Position numbers and translations under genes: made by a program. A DNA stretch of 64,000 bases from Tubulanus polymorphus (Eukaryota; Nemertea; Palaeonemertea; Tubulaniformes; Tubulanidae), in contig NC_134028.1 in the NCBI RefSeq assembly GCF_964204645.1, forward strand, positions 14,251,263-14,315,262, given 5' to 3'. Positions within the stretch are counted from its first letter, which is position 1. Each line of letters opens with the position of its first letter. Positions 42,589 through 54,338 of the stretch are shown here, piece by piece. Under the pieces are notes generated by a model, which did no database searches, had not been told where the DNA came from, and saw only the letters and a program-made list of their open reading frames with translations.

Positions 42589-43752
42589 TTATTCTAATTT
42601 TGTTTCTAATATATTTATAAAATCATCTCTGTTTATATCTAATTCACCAAAAGTCTTAGGTAGATTTATTAATTTTAATTGAGCCATCTTAACATAATTA
42701 TTTGTAGGTAAATTAGCTTTTTCTCTTAATTTTTCTAAGTATTCATCAAAATCATCATAATCAAAATCAAAATGATATCCAAAATTATTTATCAGATAAC
42801 TTAAATCTATTTTTCTTAAATATAATAATTTATATATTTGTTTAGGATTATCTTCTGCATAAGTTAATAATTTATCAAATAACAACTTATAGATTATATA
42901 ATATTGGTTAGTTTTAGGATTGAAATATTTGATATATTTCTCTGGGTTATTTAACAATGGTATCATACTCACCATTTTATAAACATTAATTAGATGTAAC
43001 TTTGATTTATAATGAGTATTTTCATCAACAGGTTCAATTTTCTTATTACAATATTGACACATTTTATTTCTTTCTATTTCTTCTAATTTCTTTTCATTTT
43101 CTATATGCGCTTGAGATTTTTTATGTTTAGAAAAATTACTTTTAGAAATATCTAAATTACAAATGTTACAATGTTTTTTAGAATCATCAATTGTTTCATT
43201 ATCATTAATTTCAATTGTATCAACATTATCTGTTATATTATCTATGGTATCATTTGTTTCAATTGTATTAACATTATCTGTTATATTATCTATGGTATCA
43301 TTTGTTTCAATTGTATTAACATTATCTATGATATTATCTATTATATTATTATCAGATATATTATTATCATTATTATTCTTTTCTTTTTCTATATGTTTAT
43401 TTGATTTCTTATGTGATGCCCAATTTTTATATGATATATATTTCTTACATACATCACAATATTTTTCATTTGTCTTTTTGGTTTTGATATCAGGTTCAAT
43501 CTTATCATTATTAGATGTAGTAGGTATTATATTATTAGATGTAGAAGGTATTACATTATTATCAATTACATTACTTAAATTATCAACAACTTCACTTTTA
43601 TTATTATCGATTTCTATTAGTTTAGTTTTATAAATTTTGAAAATGGGATCAAATATCAAAGCTATATTACAAGGTTTTACATTATATAAACCATCATTAT
43701 TTTCATGTGGATCGATGTATGGAATATGTTTATATACTTTACCTCCTTCCAT
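42589..43752 (-). CDS. Variable zinc-finger protein, 387 aa
   Basis: Intact. The head (1-75) is shared with 11333-12202. The body then has three C2H2-type fingers (YCDVCKKYIS, about 98; HCNICNLDIS, about 192; CQYCNKKIE, about 233), spaced by NVNTIETNDTIDNITD repeats, and a C-terminal domain of about 120 aa absent from copy A (KLLYLRKIDLSYLINNFGY). Early-type motif upstream. DNA/RNA binding is likely from the fingers. The repeat section gives spurious open frames on the plus strand. Confidence 0.8.
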   Translation of the reverse strand: MEGGKVYKHIPYIDPHENNDGLYNVKPCNIALIFDPIFKIYKTKLIEIDNNKSEVVDNLSNVIDNNVIPSTSNNIIPTTSNNDKIEPDIKTKKTNEKYCDVCKKYISYKNWASHKKSNKHIEKEKNNNDNNISDNNIIDNIIDNVNTIETNDTIDNITDNVNTIETNDTIDNITDNVDTIEINDNETIDDSKKHCNICNLDISKSNFSKHKKSQAHIENEKKLEEIERNKMCQYCNKKIEPVDENTHYKSKLHLINVYKMVSMIPLLNNPEKYIKYFNPKTNQYYIIYKLLFDKLLTYAEDNPKQIYKLLYLRKIDLSYLINNFGYHFDFDYDDFDEYLEKLREKANLPTNNYVKMAQLKLINLPKTFGELDINRDDFINILETKLE

Positions 43753-43784
43753 TTATTATATATATTTTTATTAAAGTTAAAATT

Positions 43785-45024
43785 TTAATACATAACACTA
43801 TCTAATTGTGAATTTACAATATTTAATTGCGCGTCAGATATAATATAAATGTGCATTTTAAAATTTTTGATTCCTTTATTCTTTGTCATGAATAATTGTA
43901 TTCCATCTTTAGTGTTTTGTAATTTTTTTCCAGAACCATGTAATGAATTATCCTCTGTTGTTCTAAAATCTAACCATAATGCATATTTATTACCGGTATA
44001 ATAATCAATTTGATTAATGTTACATTTTTCAGATGATTTTACTGTTTCATTCATGAAATGTTTTCTAATTTCTGGCCATTGATCAATCATTCTCATTCCT
44101 TGACAAAATATTTTATTTGCTATTCCTTCGATAGTTATTTCTACTTTTGTTATTTCGGGATTATAATAATTATCAACATTTATTGCGCCATTAGTATATG
44201 TTGCAATGGTAAAAAATATTAATATGCCTTTAATAGATCTTCTTGGGAAGTTAATATTCTCATTAATAATTTCATCATTTGCATTAATAGTTACGGTTTT
44301 AAATTTATCAATATAATCATATAATAATGAAAATCCTTGATTGTATTTAGTTTGAATTATACTTGAAATATTTTCATCAGTTACTGTGTCATATTCTAAA
44401 CATATATTCGATAATTTATAACTCATATCTTTAACAACGCTAGATAATACAATTTCATTCACAGGAGCAAACGTTATCTCAAATATAATATCTTCTTGAA
44501 TTGCGTATTTATATAAAGGTGCATTATTATTTATCAATTCAAAGTCTAATGGAATTTTATATTTGCTTCCATATATACTTTTTATCAACAGCATTAGTTT
44601 ATATTGCGCTATTAGCTTCTGATCTTAATTTATTTTGGTTTTCTGATTGGATGCCTTGAAATATCATATTATTTCTATTTTCTTTAGTTAACCATAAATC
44701 TTTATAATGCATAAATAAATTATAATCATCTAATGAGAAAACTGTTTCTGGACCAATCTTTATTGTTAACTTTTTAATCAAATATCTTCCAACATTATCA
44801 ACAACATAATTATTATTATTACCGATTTCTTTTATATCGGCCGATAAATAAATACTATTTGGAACATAAAAAGTATTTTGTGTTAATCGAGGGATTCTAT
44901 CGTATAAAGTTTCATCGGGATTAATATTTGAAGGGTTATGAGTAATTATACGATGTGATCTTTCTGCTTTAATAGCATTAGATATTCTATGATTCTCAGA
45001 AGGATTGATATAACTCCCACTCAT
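43785..45024 (-). pseudogene. MCP: Major capsid protein, broken
   Basis: Homologue of 10054-11300. At about 44592-44603 a TTA-to-TAA change and a deletion of about 8 bases split it into 141-codon and 269-codon frames. The 43785-44594 frame opens with a non-original Met. The conserved C-terminal NP-ITKVEITIEG motif and QGMRMIDQWPEIRKHF are preserved. Late-type motif (A7 at 45034-45040 on the plus strand) precedes the start. Confidence 0.82.
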
Positions 45025-45064
45025 TTATTTAACAAAAAAATTAATTATTTATTTTTTATCATGG

Positions 45065-46615
45065 TTACTTGATATTTTTTGATATCATATTTACTAAACC
45101 AAAAATAATAGCACTTACAACTGTAATAAAAAATAAAATAATATGTTCAGCAGCAAAGTTAATAATGTTTCCTGCAGATTTCAATATAAAACCAACAATT
45201 GAAGCGATAACTCCAGGTAAAGCTGCAGCAGATTTTTTAGATAGTTCCCATAAATATTTTGCTAATTTCTTTAAACCATCTTTAACTTTATCTTGTATAG
45301 AATTATTATCTGGGGGTTTATCCGGTTTATTTGGAGTAGGAGTAGATTTTAAAGCATTTGATATTGCTAAACCAATTGTTGTAAATAACATAGTTACAGC
45401 TGTTAGAATTGAAAGAATTGTTATACCTTCTAGTTTAAATAATAACTTTATTCTATCTTTCAATGATATTTTAGAATTTGGTTTTGTCAATAAATCTTTA
45501 AAAATAACTTTTAATCTATTTATATTATAATCATATGATTTTGATAATGATTTAATTTCTTCTTTTTGTAATTCTATGTTATATTCTAAATCATCTTTTT
45601 CTTTTTCTAAACGTAATTCTTTTTGTCTATATTCTATTTCATCAATTACTTGACGATCTAAATCGGACTTTAATTGTTCTATTTCTTTATTTTTATCAGT
45701 TAATTCTTTTTCTAAAGTTCTAATTTTAAAATCTCTTATACTTTTATCATGCGCAATTTTATCAGCTGATTCTTGCATACCTTTAATTTCTCTACGTGTT
45801 TGTTCAGGAAATGCTTCTAATTCATCATCAGTTAAATCAAGTAATCCTTTTTCTAGTAAAGATTGTATTCGATTTATTCCAATACTATTCATCTCTTCTT
45901 CTGAATCTCTTAATCTATCAATTTGTTTTTCTAATACTAATTGTAATTGACTTGAATCATTATCAATTTGTTGAGTGTCTCTTCTCGATGTTTCGGGTGT
46001 TGAAGATCTTAATCTATCTAATCGATCTCTATGATCTTCCATTTCTGTTTCTAAATTATTATCGATTATTTTAAATAAGTTATCAATTCTTTCACTAAAT
46101 ACTCTTATATTATTATTTCTTTCTTCTTGTGTAACATCAGTTATTTCATTACTATTACTTATTCTCTTAATTCTATCTGGTTCTGATTCTGCTAATATTT
46201 TACTTAGTTTTGTACTTTGATTAGTGATATTAATATAATAATCATCTTTCAAATGATAATAATATTCATCATCTAAAGATTTTAAATTTTCTACTAAAAG
46301 TCTGGCCCCTCTGTCATTTATATTATATCCAGATCTTTCAAATACAGGTTGGAATTTATATATAAATTTTTTATTTTCTAAATCTCGAGTCGATAAACCT
46401 TGATTTTCATATTCAGCAGGTATTCTCGATCTAGTTTTTCTATCATATTCATCTGTTGATGGGACTTTAGAACCACTATCTGCTAAATTAGAATTATATG
46501 CTGATTCATCATCATTATCAATATTAGTTTCATTAAAATCAGGTTGTGGTTCATCACTTATACCGGATTCATCACCAAAAGGATCCAATGGAATATCTTC
46601 CCCACCTTCTGCCAT
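45065..46615 (-). CDS. Coiled-coil membrane protein, 516 aa
   Basis: Intact. Acidic head (1-60), polar region, long coiled coil (about 225-345; EKELTDKNKEIEQLKSDLDR), then a C-terminal module from about 365 with three hydrophobic segments separated by a proline-rich linker (TPTPNKPDKPP). Late-type motif upstream. Probably anchors in the virion membrane or under the capsid. It precedes the MCP in the transcript direction, as in copy A. Family recognised from recollection of invertebrate Polintons; no function known. Confidence 0.82.
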   Translation of the reverse strand: MAEGGEDIPLDPFGDESGISDEPQPDFNETNIDNDDESAYNSNLADSGSKVPSTDEYDRKTRSRIPAEYENQGLSTRDLENKKFIYKFQPVFERSGYNINDRGARLLVENLKSLDDEYYYHLKDDYYINITNQSTKLSKILAESEPDRIKRISNSNEITDVTQEERNNNIRVFSERIDNLFKIIDNNLETEMEDHRDRLDRLRSSTPETSRRDTQQIDNDSSQLQLVLEKQIDRLRDSEEEMNSIGINRIQSLLEKGLLDLTDDELEAFPEQTRREIKGMQESADKIAHDKSIRDFKIRTLEKELTDKNKEIEQLKSDLDRQVIDEIEYRQKELRLEKEKDDLEYNIELQKEEIKSLSKSYDYNINRLKVIFKDLLTKPNSKISLKDRIKLLFKLEGITILSILTAVTMLFTTIGLAISNALKSTPTPNKPDKPPDNNSIQDKVKDGLKKLAKYLWELSKKSAAALPGVIASIVGFILKSAGNIINFAAEHIILFFITVVSAIIFGLVNMISKNIK

Positions 46616-46631
46616 TTACATAATAAAAAAA

Positions 46632-47622
46632 TTAAAATTTAAAATATAATATTCCTCCGATTACAATTCCTATACAAGTTATAGCTAATTTAGTATTTTC
46701 ATGGGATTTATTATCATCATTTAGTTTAATTATATCATGTTGAATAATATCAGTTCTATTATTTTCTGATGTATTGTAATCTTTTATTTTAGAATCATTA
46801 TTTAATTTTATATTATTAGTTTTAGTTTCAGTTGATTGAATGTGTTTTTTATTTTTTTCACCTTCCATTAATTTTGGAGCGGTAATAATCTTTTTATTTA
46901 TATCATTCAATCCAAATGAATTATTAATTGTTGCAGTTTTAATTAGATTATTATTACCAATTATATGTCCCATCTTTAATACTAAATCATTAGAAATAAT
47001 AAATAGATTAGGGCCTATACAATAATTTAATCTAATATGTGATTTATCTAAATAATTTTGATATCTTATAATGTTTTCGATCGATCGATCTATTTTTATC
47101 ATTATGAATGGAATCTTCAAATAATACTTTAAATTGTTTCTGTGTATCGAATGATGTATTCAAATTTCCAATTATTGGTGATCTTGTTTCAACTTGCGCA
47201 CCTAAAATACATATCAAATAAGTTCTAATAGATTGATTTATTCTTTGTATACCTGATTTAGTAAAACCTTCACTATTTTCTAAAATAAAATAAACCCAAC
47301 CATTATTGTTTTCTTGTTTTAAATTATCATAAAATGTCGGTAATTTATTAAAATTTAATGTTTCTAAATCCTTAGTTTCTATTTTACCATAACCTAATTT
47401 ATTATTATAAATATTATAAAAGCTATTAGATGGTATGGGAATATGAAATATATTTTCCATCTTTGCAGTAAAATTATTAGTTTCAGTGACATAAATTTCT
47501 AAATTAGTTAATGAATCTAAAACTTTATTTCTATATGTAATATCTTTATTAAAATCTATTGCTGGAATATTATATTTAATTGATTTATTATATTGGAAAG
47601 CTTTTGGAAAACTATCTACCAT
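46632..47622 (-). pseudogene. ~450-aa structural-type protein, deleted and frameshifted
   Basis: Starts at 47622 like the copy A gene, but about 135 codons after MENIFH are deleted in frame, joining to PIPSNSFYN. A small insertion near 47095 (repeated CGAT) shifts the frame. The C-terminal part, including the membrane tail CIGIVIGGILYF, is intact in the second frame (47120-46632). Confidence 0.75.
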
Positions 47623-47638
47623 TTATATAATTAAAAAA

Positions 47639-48073
47639 TTAATAATTTATTAATTCTTTTAATAATTTATCTTGTTCTTCAACTGTTATATGGCCATTTA
47701 AACTTATTATATAATCTAGTGTGTTCTTCAATTTATTAATTTCTTTTATATTAGTTTTAATTTTTTCTTTATTGCTTTTTATATTCAATTTTGAACTTAT
47801 ACCAGTTAAAACACTTGAACTTAATCCTAACACACCAATTGATATAGCTAAAGGTGTTAATGGGCTGAATATTGCTAGAAATGTTATTACAGAACTAATT
47901 GTAACCGAACCACTTATAACCAAATAATATATAATTTTACTTTTTAAATATTTTTTCTTTTTAACTTTTAAGTCACTTTCAAATTCTAATATTTGTTTTT
48001 CTAAATATGTTTTTAATTCAGTTTTATTTATATCATGAGGAATAATATCAATACTATCAACTTTATCTTCCAT
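47639..48073 (-). CDS. Membrane protein with central double span, 144 aa
   Basis: Intact counterpart of 6759-7193 with only a handful of substitutions. Same helix, double span, helix layout. Late-type motif upstream. Confidence 0.82.
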   Translation of the reverse strand: MEDKVDSIDIIPHDINKTELKTYLEKQILEFESDLKVKKKKYLKSKIIYYLVISGSVTISSVITFLAIFSPLTPLAISIGVLGLSSSVLTGISSKLNIKSNKEKIKTNIKEINKLKNTLDYIISLNGHITVEEQDKLLKELINY

Positions 48074-48093
48074 TTATTTAGCAAAAAAAATTA

Positions 48094-48516
48094 CTAATTT
48101 GTAAACTTATAAGCAACAAATATAACAATAACAGTTCCACCTAAAATCCATATTATTTCATATTTCTGTTGTTCTTTACTTGGGGTATAATAATCTGATA
48201 ATTTAGGTTTGTATAGATGTAATTTTTCTTTATTGGTTACCGCGTTATATAAACTCATAGCTTCATCAACTGATTGAAAATCTCTATGTGAAATCTTCTG
48301 ATCATATAATTCTTTGTTAATATAATCCATATAGTTTTGCCTCTTTTCTCTATATTCTTCGGCTGCTTTATTATATTTCTCTAACGCTAAGTTATGTCTT
48401 CTTTGTTCTCCTAATGAACTATTTTTATCAACATGTTTAAATAAATAACCACCACCAGTAAATGCTAAAGCGTTAACAATTGCCGATCCTATAATAGTTA
48501 TAATTGCAGAAGCCAT
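48094..48516 (-). CDS. Two-span membrane protein, 140 aa
   Basis: Intact counterpart of 6317-6739 (about six differences seen). Hydrophobic ends at 3-25 and 118-138, charged middle, KLSDYYTPS before the last span. Late-type motif upstream. Confidence 0.85.
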   Translation of the reverse strand: MASAIITIIGSAIVNALAFTGGGYLFKHVDKNSSLGEQRRHNLALEKYNKAAEEYREKRQNYMDYINKELYDQKISHRDFQSVDEAMSLYNAVTNKEKLHLYKPKLSDYYTPSKEQQKYEIIWILGGTVIVIFVAYKFTN

Positions 48517-48540
48517 TTATTTAGCAAAAAAATTATGTAT

Positions 48541-48761
48541 TTATATGGGAGGAATATATTTTTGTTTTTCTAAATAATCAATAGTTAAATTAGATAAAGT
48601 AACTGCTAACGTTAATTTTAAAATATCATTTATATCAAATCTATCAACATTAACACTTCCCATTTTGAATATTTTTTTAATACCATTGAATAACCAACAG
48701 TTCCAACTGATAGTAATGCGCCATTATATAATCCAGTTATTATCCACTTATTATCACTCAT
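48541..48761 (-). pseudogene. 73-aa membrane protein, frameshifted
   Basis: Homologue of 6071-6292. One base is missing from an A-run near 48680, after the first membrane segment. Start and end are otherwise preserved. Confidence 0.8.
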
Positions 48762-49121
48762 TTATTTATCAAAAAAATTACTATCATCAAAATATTTAGT
48801 TATCTTAGTGATGATTATTTCAACATTTATTTCATTACTAGTTTTATGATTATCATATATTTCAATTATTATTTTTTTAATATCATCGATGAAAAAATCT
48901 TCATCTAATTCATAAAATCTTAAAGATTCTCTAATTAAATTAGTAATCTTTTCTACATTTAAAGTTTCTTTATCTATTGTTGTTTCATACTCAAATGTTG
49001 TTTCATTAGAAAATGCAATATTTTTGATATGTGTAATTACATCATTAACGTTAAATTTCATTTCTTTCTCACGTTTAAAATCAAATCCAAAACATATACT
49101 CGGTCCAACAGTTATATTCAT
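48762..49121 (-). CDS. Unknown 119-aa Polinton protein
   Basis: Intact counterpart of 5729-6070. Same MNITVGPSICFGFDF opening and SNFFDK end. The middle differs by a short insertion (TTFEYETTIDKET) and many substitutions, so it evolves faster than its neighbours. Late-type motif upstream; its end supplies the T-run for the next gene. Confidence 0.8.
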   Translation of the reverse strand: MNITVGPSICFGFDFKREKEMKFNVNDVITHIKNIAFSNETTFEYETTIDKETLNVEKITNLIRESLRFYELDEDFFIDDIKKIIIEIYDNHKTSNEINVEIIITKITKYFDDSNFFDK

Positions 49122-49137
49122 TTATATAGTGAAAAAA

Positions 49138-49893
49138 TTACTCTTTACATCTTATAACTAATTCATATATCACAGGAAAGTTATTCAAATCAATTAAATA
49201 ACCATTATGATTCCTTATTTCTAATTTAAAATTATTGAAATGTGGAATACAAGGTTTGAAATCACATTCAGTTAAATTATAATTTATTTGAGTTCCAAAT
49301 TGTTTAACATTTTTTAATGGTAAAATATTTAATAAACCAGAATTACAAATTGTATCTTTAGTTGCTTCGAATGTTTTTGTAGGATCAATTAAATTACAAT
49401 AAATATAGAAGTGCGTAAAAGGTATTATATTTGGCGTAGTATCAACATTTGAATAAACTTTATTTGGATTAACTCCTAGCATTTTAGCTAATGGTTTTCT
49501 TACTATGAATTTATATTGTTCATTAGTTAACTTTATTCTTATTTTATTAGTACTATCGATTTTATTGAATTTAATGTTAAACCCAACAGATTCACCCACT
49601 TTTAACCGAGCTCTTCTATTAATTTCTTGTGCTAATGTATCTAAATTATATAATCCTGGTCTTAGAAATAGATGATACCATTTATCCATATTTCTATCAT
49701 GAATCATAAACAATCTATGATCAAAACTTTTATCCGATATATTATAAAAAGAATTACATAAACTTATATTAACTAACTTTAAATCAACACAATTCTTAAA
49801 TTCTCTATCTAATTGTACTTGTAAATTATGAGATTTATAATTAGTAAGTTTTCTCGAATCAACAAATATTCTGTATTCTTTTAATTCCACCAT
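49138..49893 (-). CDS. Candidate minor capsid (penton) protein, 251 aa
   Basis: Intact. N-terminal EYRIFVDSRKLTNYKSHNL, then SLCNSFYNISD, FLRPGLYNLDTLAQEIN and RIKLTNEQYKFIVRKPLAKM, with C-terminal strands ending PVIYELVIRCKE. The beta-rich pattern with a G-Y-x-L-x-IN motif fits single jelly-roll vertex proteins of Polinton-type viruses. It sits upstream of the membrane-protein cluster. The start has AAATAAATG context but only a weak T-run. Alternative: another virion surface protein. Confidence 0.62.
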   Translation of the reverse strand: MVELKEYRIFVDSRKLTNYKSHNLQVQLDREFKNCVDLKLVNISLCNSFYNISDKSFDHRLFMIHDRNMDKWYHLFLRPGLYNLDTLAQEINRRARLKVGESVGFNIKFNKIDSTNKIRIKLTNEQYKFIVRKPLAKMLGVNPNKVYSNVDTTPNIIPFTHFYIYCNLIDPTKTFEATKDTICNSGLLNILPLKNVKQFGTQINYNLTECDFKPCIPHFNNFKLEIRNHNGYLIDLNNFPVIYELVIRCKE

Positions 49894-49910
49894 TTATTTT
49901 ACATATTTTC

Positions 49911-50264
49911 TCATTCGAAATCTATTTCATGGTGCCCTTTTTCATTCATACCTTTGTATACGAAATAGATATCTCCAGAACATAATTCTTCTAAGTCTTC
50001 ACTTGATAATCTATGAAATCTATCCGGTAAATATGTTCTGAATTTATATGTATTTCCTTTTAATCCTTCATATTCTAAGTGTATAACTAATTTATCTCCA
50101 TAGTTATTAGTAACTGTATCAATATTTGTAATTAGATATTTCTTATGGATTGTTAATTCTGTTAACTTTTTGAATTTATAATCTACAGATTTTACATTTG
50201 TAGTATCTTTAATTCTATCTAGAAATAATTTGTTGTTCTCACTGTGTGCTTGTTTACTCTCCAT
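49911..50264 (-). CDS. OB-like, possible ssDNA-binding protein, 117 aa
   Basis: Intact. Beta-rich core from about residue 36 (HKKYLITNIDTVTNNYGDKL, then VIHLEYEG, FRTYLPDRFHRLSSEDL). Directly downstream of polB with its own TTTTAATAAAAATA block. The pattern resembles an OB-like barrel, and location suggests a replication role. Both are inferences. No cysteine cluster or enzyme motif. Confidence 0.65.
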   Translation of the reverse strand: MESKQAHSENNKLFLDRIKDTTNVKSVDYKFKKLTELTIHKKYLITNIDTVTNNYGDKLVIHLEYEGLKGNTYKFRTYLPDRFHRLSSEDLEELCSGDIYFVYKGMNEKGHHEIDFE

Positions 50265-50293
50265 TTTAATAACATATTTTTATTAAAATTTGA

Positions 50294-53200
50294 TTAACAC
50301 GTTAGAATTCTTTTCATTATCTCGTTCTCTTTTGTTTCTTCTCTTTTAAATTTTAAGTATTCATCTAAATTACAACCATAAGCAACAGTATGAATTTCAT
50401 CATCTAATATATATCGTTTATCATCAAATGGATTCAAACTTATCTTCTCTATTTCTTCAATAAACATTTCGTGGTACTCAGATCTTAAACATCTCATCTT
50501 ATGTTTTCTAACTTCTTCATTGAATATACAATTGATGTAATCTTTGAAATGAATATTCTTTTCTACTACACTTTTCGTTATTCCTTTTAACTTTTTAGCT
50601 CCATGTTCTTTAGTTTTATATGAATACATTTTAGATCTAATACCAATAAATTCAATCATTTCTTCACCACCTAATTCATCTTTGAATTTACCGGGAACTT
50701 TTTTATTATCATTGCTAAACAATTCATGATCTTAAGGATAGTTACTAAAATCAAAATGATGTTTTAATGTTTTTAAATCATCAGTTATGTTATCAGTTTT
50801 TATCTTTAATATGTAACTGTCAGTATCAAAATATAATATTTCTATATGTTTTTCTCCAAAAAGTGGTTGTAATACATTATAATAGAATTCATACATTAGT
50901 AATTTTGATAATTCTAAAACTGAAGTACCAACATAGATTGGTTTATTAAATTTCATTGATGTTCTTCTCATTTTAACTGCGGCTAAATTTTCATCAAATA
51001 TTCTGTTACCAATGAACTTAGGATATCATTGTAAATGTCTAATTCTTTTACCATTACTGACTAACTCAATATCATTTCTATTTCTAATATTTTCACAAGT
51101 CTTACCATAGAATGCATTATTCATTAACTTGAAGAAATCTTTCTCGAAATCAGTCTTAGCTTCAGTTCTCTGTTTGGTGTTAAAATCTATATATTTTTCG
51201 AACAATTTAGATTGACTAAATGAAATATATCTATGTACTTTTTTTAGAACCATTCCTTGTTTTAGATAAAACTTTAACATTCTATAATGTACTACATAAT
51301 TATATTTATCTTCTTGAGTTACCATTAACTTTTCTGTATGAATATGATTTTCAGGTTTAATTCTTTTTTGATAACTTGATAATTCTTCATGAGTTACAGT
51401 TTTATGTTCGGGGCAGTATGCTAGATTTCTAGATTTAAATTTTTTATCTTCAGGATATTCTAAATCTACAACAAAGAAGTAACCAGTATCTGAATCATCT
51501 GCAATATCTAGGATTCTTTTCTTCCAATCAAATTCATCATTATTTTCATTCTGTAAAACTTCAGTTAATTCAAATACTCCATAAGGTTGTGGTTCCATCA
51601 TTGCCCAACCATACAAATTATTTGCATCTATATATAATAACTTATATTCAGGGTTATCATTTACGTTGAAATATCTATCACCTAATACACCTGAAACTCC
51701 TCCTCTTATAGATTTTTCAAATAATTGATCTATATTTGTTAACAAATCCATTTTTATATTTGTAAATTTTAATCCACAATCCCATGTTTAACCTGGGCTA
51801 GAATAACAATGACAAGGATCAATATTGAAATATTTTAGGTTTACATCTCTAAACCTTTCGAATATATCGGTTAATAATAATACATCTGATTTTAAATATA
51901 AATCTACTAATTGCCCATGATTTTCTTTTTTGAAATGATTCCAAATATTCAATGTTCTATCATAGACTTCATCTTTAACATATTCATTTTTTAATTCATC
52001 ATAGAATTGTTCTTTCAATAATTCAGTTATGTTAAAATCATTATGATTTTTATAGAAAGAATATGGAATTGCACCTTTATATCTCATTAATTTAAAATCA
52101 TCAATTTTTGGGTAATATTCTTTTAATATCTTTAATTCATCATCAACTAATGATTTTGATAAGTTATCTAATGAACTATTTAAAAATCTATATGAATCTA
52201 TAAATCTTAAACACCCAAATTGGAATGATATATAATTCTCAGATGTTTTAGCTAACATTCTAAATTTATAAGTTGGTATTTTATCTTTTGATCTATTTGA
52301 ATTTAATATTTCTATTTCATTATTGATTTCTTCTATTTTATGGCATAACTGTTTGATAAATAAATGTGCATCATATCCTGATAGATTATGAAATATAACT
52401 GGTACAAAGTTAATTTTCTTAGCTTGTAAGTTACAATTCTCATGTGCAGCGCCTCTAAACTTTCCGTTCAAATGATCATGGTCTCTTACTTTTTTATCTT
52501 TATAATTAAATATCTTTTCACAATAATAACATTTATCTGAAAACTCAAATTCTTCTTTATCTTCTTCTGTCATTATAATTTCTATTTTGTATTCAATAAT
52601 TTACTAAATCTTATTTCATATTCAATTAATAAGTCACAAAAATGATTGATAACATTTTCATTTCTATAATCATAATATTCACTTTCAATTAGTTCTGGAT
52701 AATCAGATTTAATATATAACCCGAAAGCTGCAGCTGATTGATGAATCTTTTTAATAGTATTTGTTTTTGGTGGTTCATCTGAAAAATCATTTTCATTAGA
52801 ATTTAATTTCTTTCTTTTATAATATAATTCTTTTCTATCTTGATCAGTTAATTCTTTATTTAATGATTCAAAATCTCCATATATAACAAATGGTACTTTA
52901 TTTTTGTAGTCATATTTTTTGAATTCTAAAATTTTATCTTTTTCATTTGGTAAAACTAATTTACAATAATCATGATTTTCACATAATTGTTTATGATTTA
53001 ATAATGTACTTTCATTACTGAATTTATGTAAACATTTTCTACATAGATATATTTTATTATGGTGATCACTTTCTGTTCTAAAAATAAATCTATTTGTTTA
53101 ATCCACATATAATGATTCTCATAATATAGTATATCTATAACATCGTTTGAATCATAATCTTTTGATAGATATAAAGGTTCTAATGTATAATGTTTTATAT

Positions 53201-54332
53201 TGTTACCTTTTGTATTTGGTAATTTGATTAAATCAAACACATTTATCTTTATATTATTATCTCTTTTTATTTTTGGGATGTCTTTAATTATAACAGGATA
53301 CTTATCTATCTTATAATTATTTTCAAATTGTTTGTTAATGTTTGTTAATGTATAAGTATGTTTATTATAATCTTCAACTGGGTGTAAGCAACTTATAATT
53401 GCCCATAGAAAACATTTATCATCAAAATTTTGTACATTTATTACAGCATTAGTTTTAAATGGTAGTTTGATATAACTCGATGCTTCAATATCTGGTTCTT
53501 TATAATATGATACATTATTTTCATCAATTGGTATCGATTTAGTTAACTTATTATATTTTGTGTTATAAACATGTAAAGTCATAAATATTATTTCATCAAA
53601 TATTAAACCAGATCCTTCAAAATATTTCTCTTCTATTTTAGTTTTTACTTCATTATAACATTTATCTAATTTATCATCTATATGTTGTTTAGATATAATA
53701 TGTTGTGAATGAGAATTTATATTATATATTGGTTTATCTTCAGATTTTATAAACTTTACTTTAACTGATATACTAATTTTAAGATATTCAACATCAGTTA
53801 TTATTTTTATTATTTCTTTCATATTTTCTAAATGTTTTTTATTTTCTTCTAATGTTTTTCCTTTATGAAATTTAAACTCGATAGCTGCTGGGCCAATATC
53901 ACTTTTAAATGCTTCGGTTATCTCTATATCTTTTTTATTATCTAATGAATTAATATATTTTCTTACATCTTCCATGTATGGTCTTTTATTGTTTAATTTA
54001 TTTTTTATGCTTTTAATTGTCTTCTGTTTCTTATCATTATCTTTATCAAAATAATCTTCACCTAAAATATCATTATTCTTATTTCTAATATGACTTTTAG
54101 ATTTTAAATGTTCTTTATAATATCTTTTATCACTGAATGATTGATTACATGTATCACATTTGTATGTTTCTTTTTCATTCTTTAATTCATCTAATTTAGT
54201 TTCTAATATATCATCTTCATATTCTAGTTTCAATTTATTCTCTAAATGTGTTTTAGTTTTATTGTGTCTTGCTTTTTGGGATTTATCTATATTGATATTA
54301 CATGTTGGACAGTAGTACTTATTTGCTTCCAT
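50294..54332 (-). pseudogene. polB: Protein-primed DNA polymerase B, broken
   Basis: Same domain order as 637-4551; true start is MEANKYY at 54332. Breaks: frameshift near 53085, two bases missing near 52585, TTA-to-TAA near 51797, TCA-to-TGA near 51024, and the TAA at 50732-50734 that is also in copy A. Exonuclease, HNH-like insert, and polymerase motifs A (DANNLYGW), B (KLMNNAFYGK) and C (YFDTDS) are all readable. It retains the about 120 bases between A and B that copy A lost. Confidence 0.93.
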
Positions 54333-54338
54333 TTTAAT
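54330..54338. repeat. 9-bp target duplication, left
   Basis: CATTTTAAT, repeated at 55120-55128. It contains the complement of the polB ATG. Confidence 0.88.

Noticed and set aside
43163-43633. Plus-strand hydrophobic open frame of 156 aa
   Set aside because: Shadow of the repeat-rich minus-strand zinc-finger gene.
45069-45530. Plus-strand 153-aa frame opposite the coiled-coil gene
   Set aside because: Antisense of the conserved hydrophobic module; the same shadow occurs at 9571-10089 in copy A.
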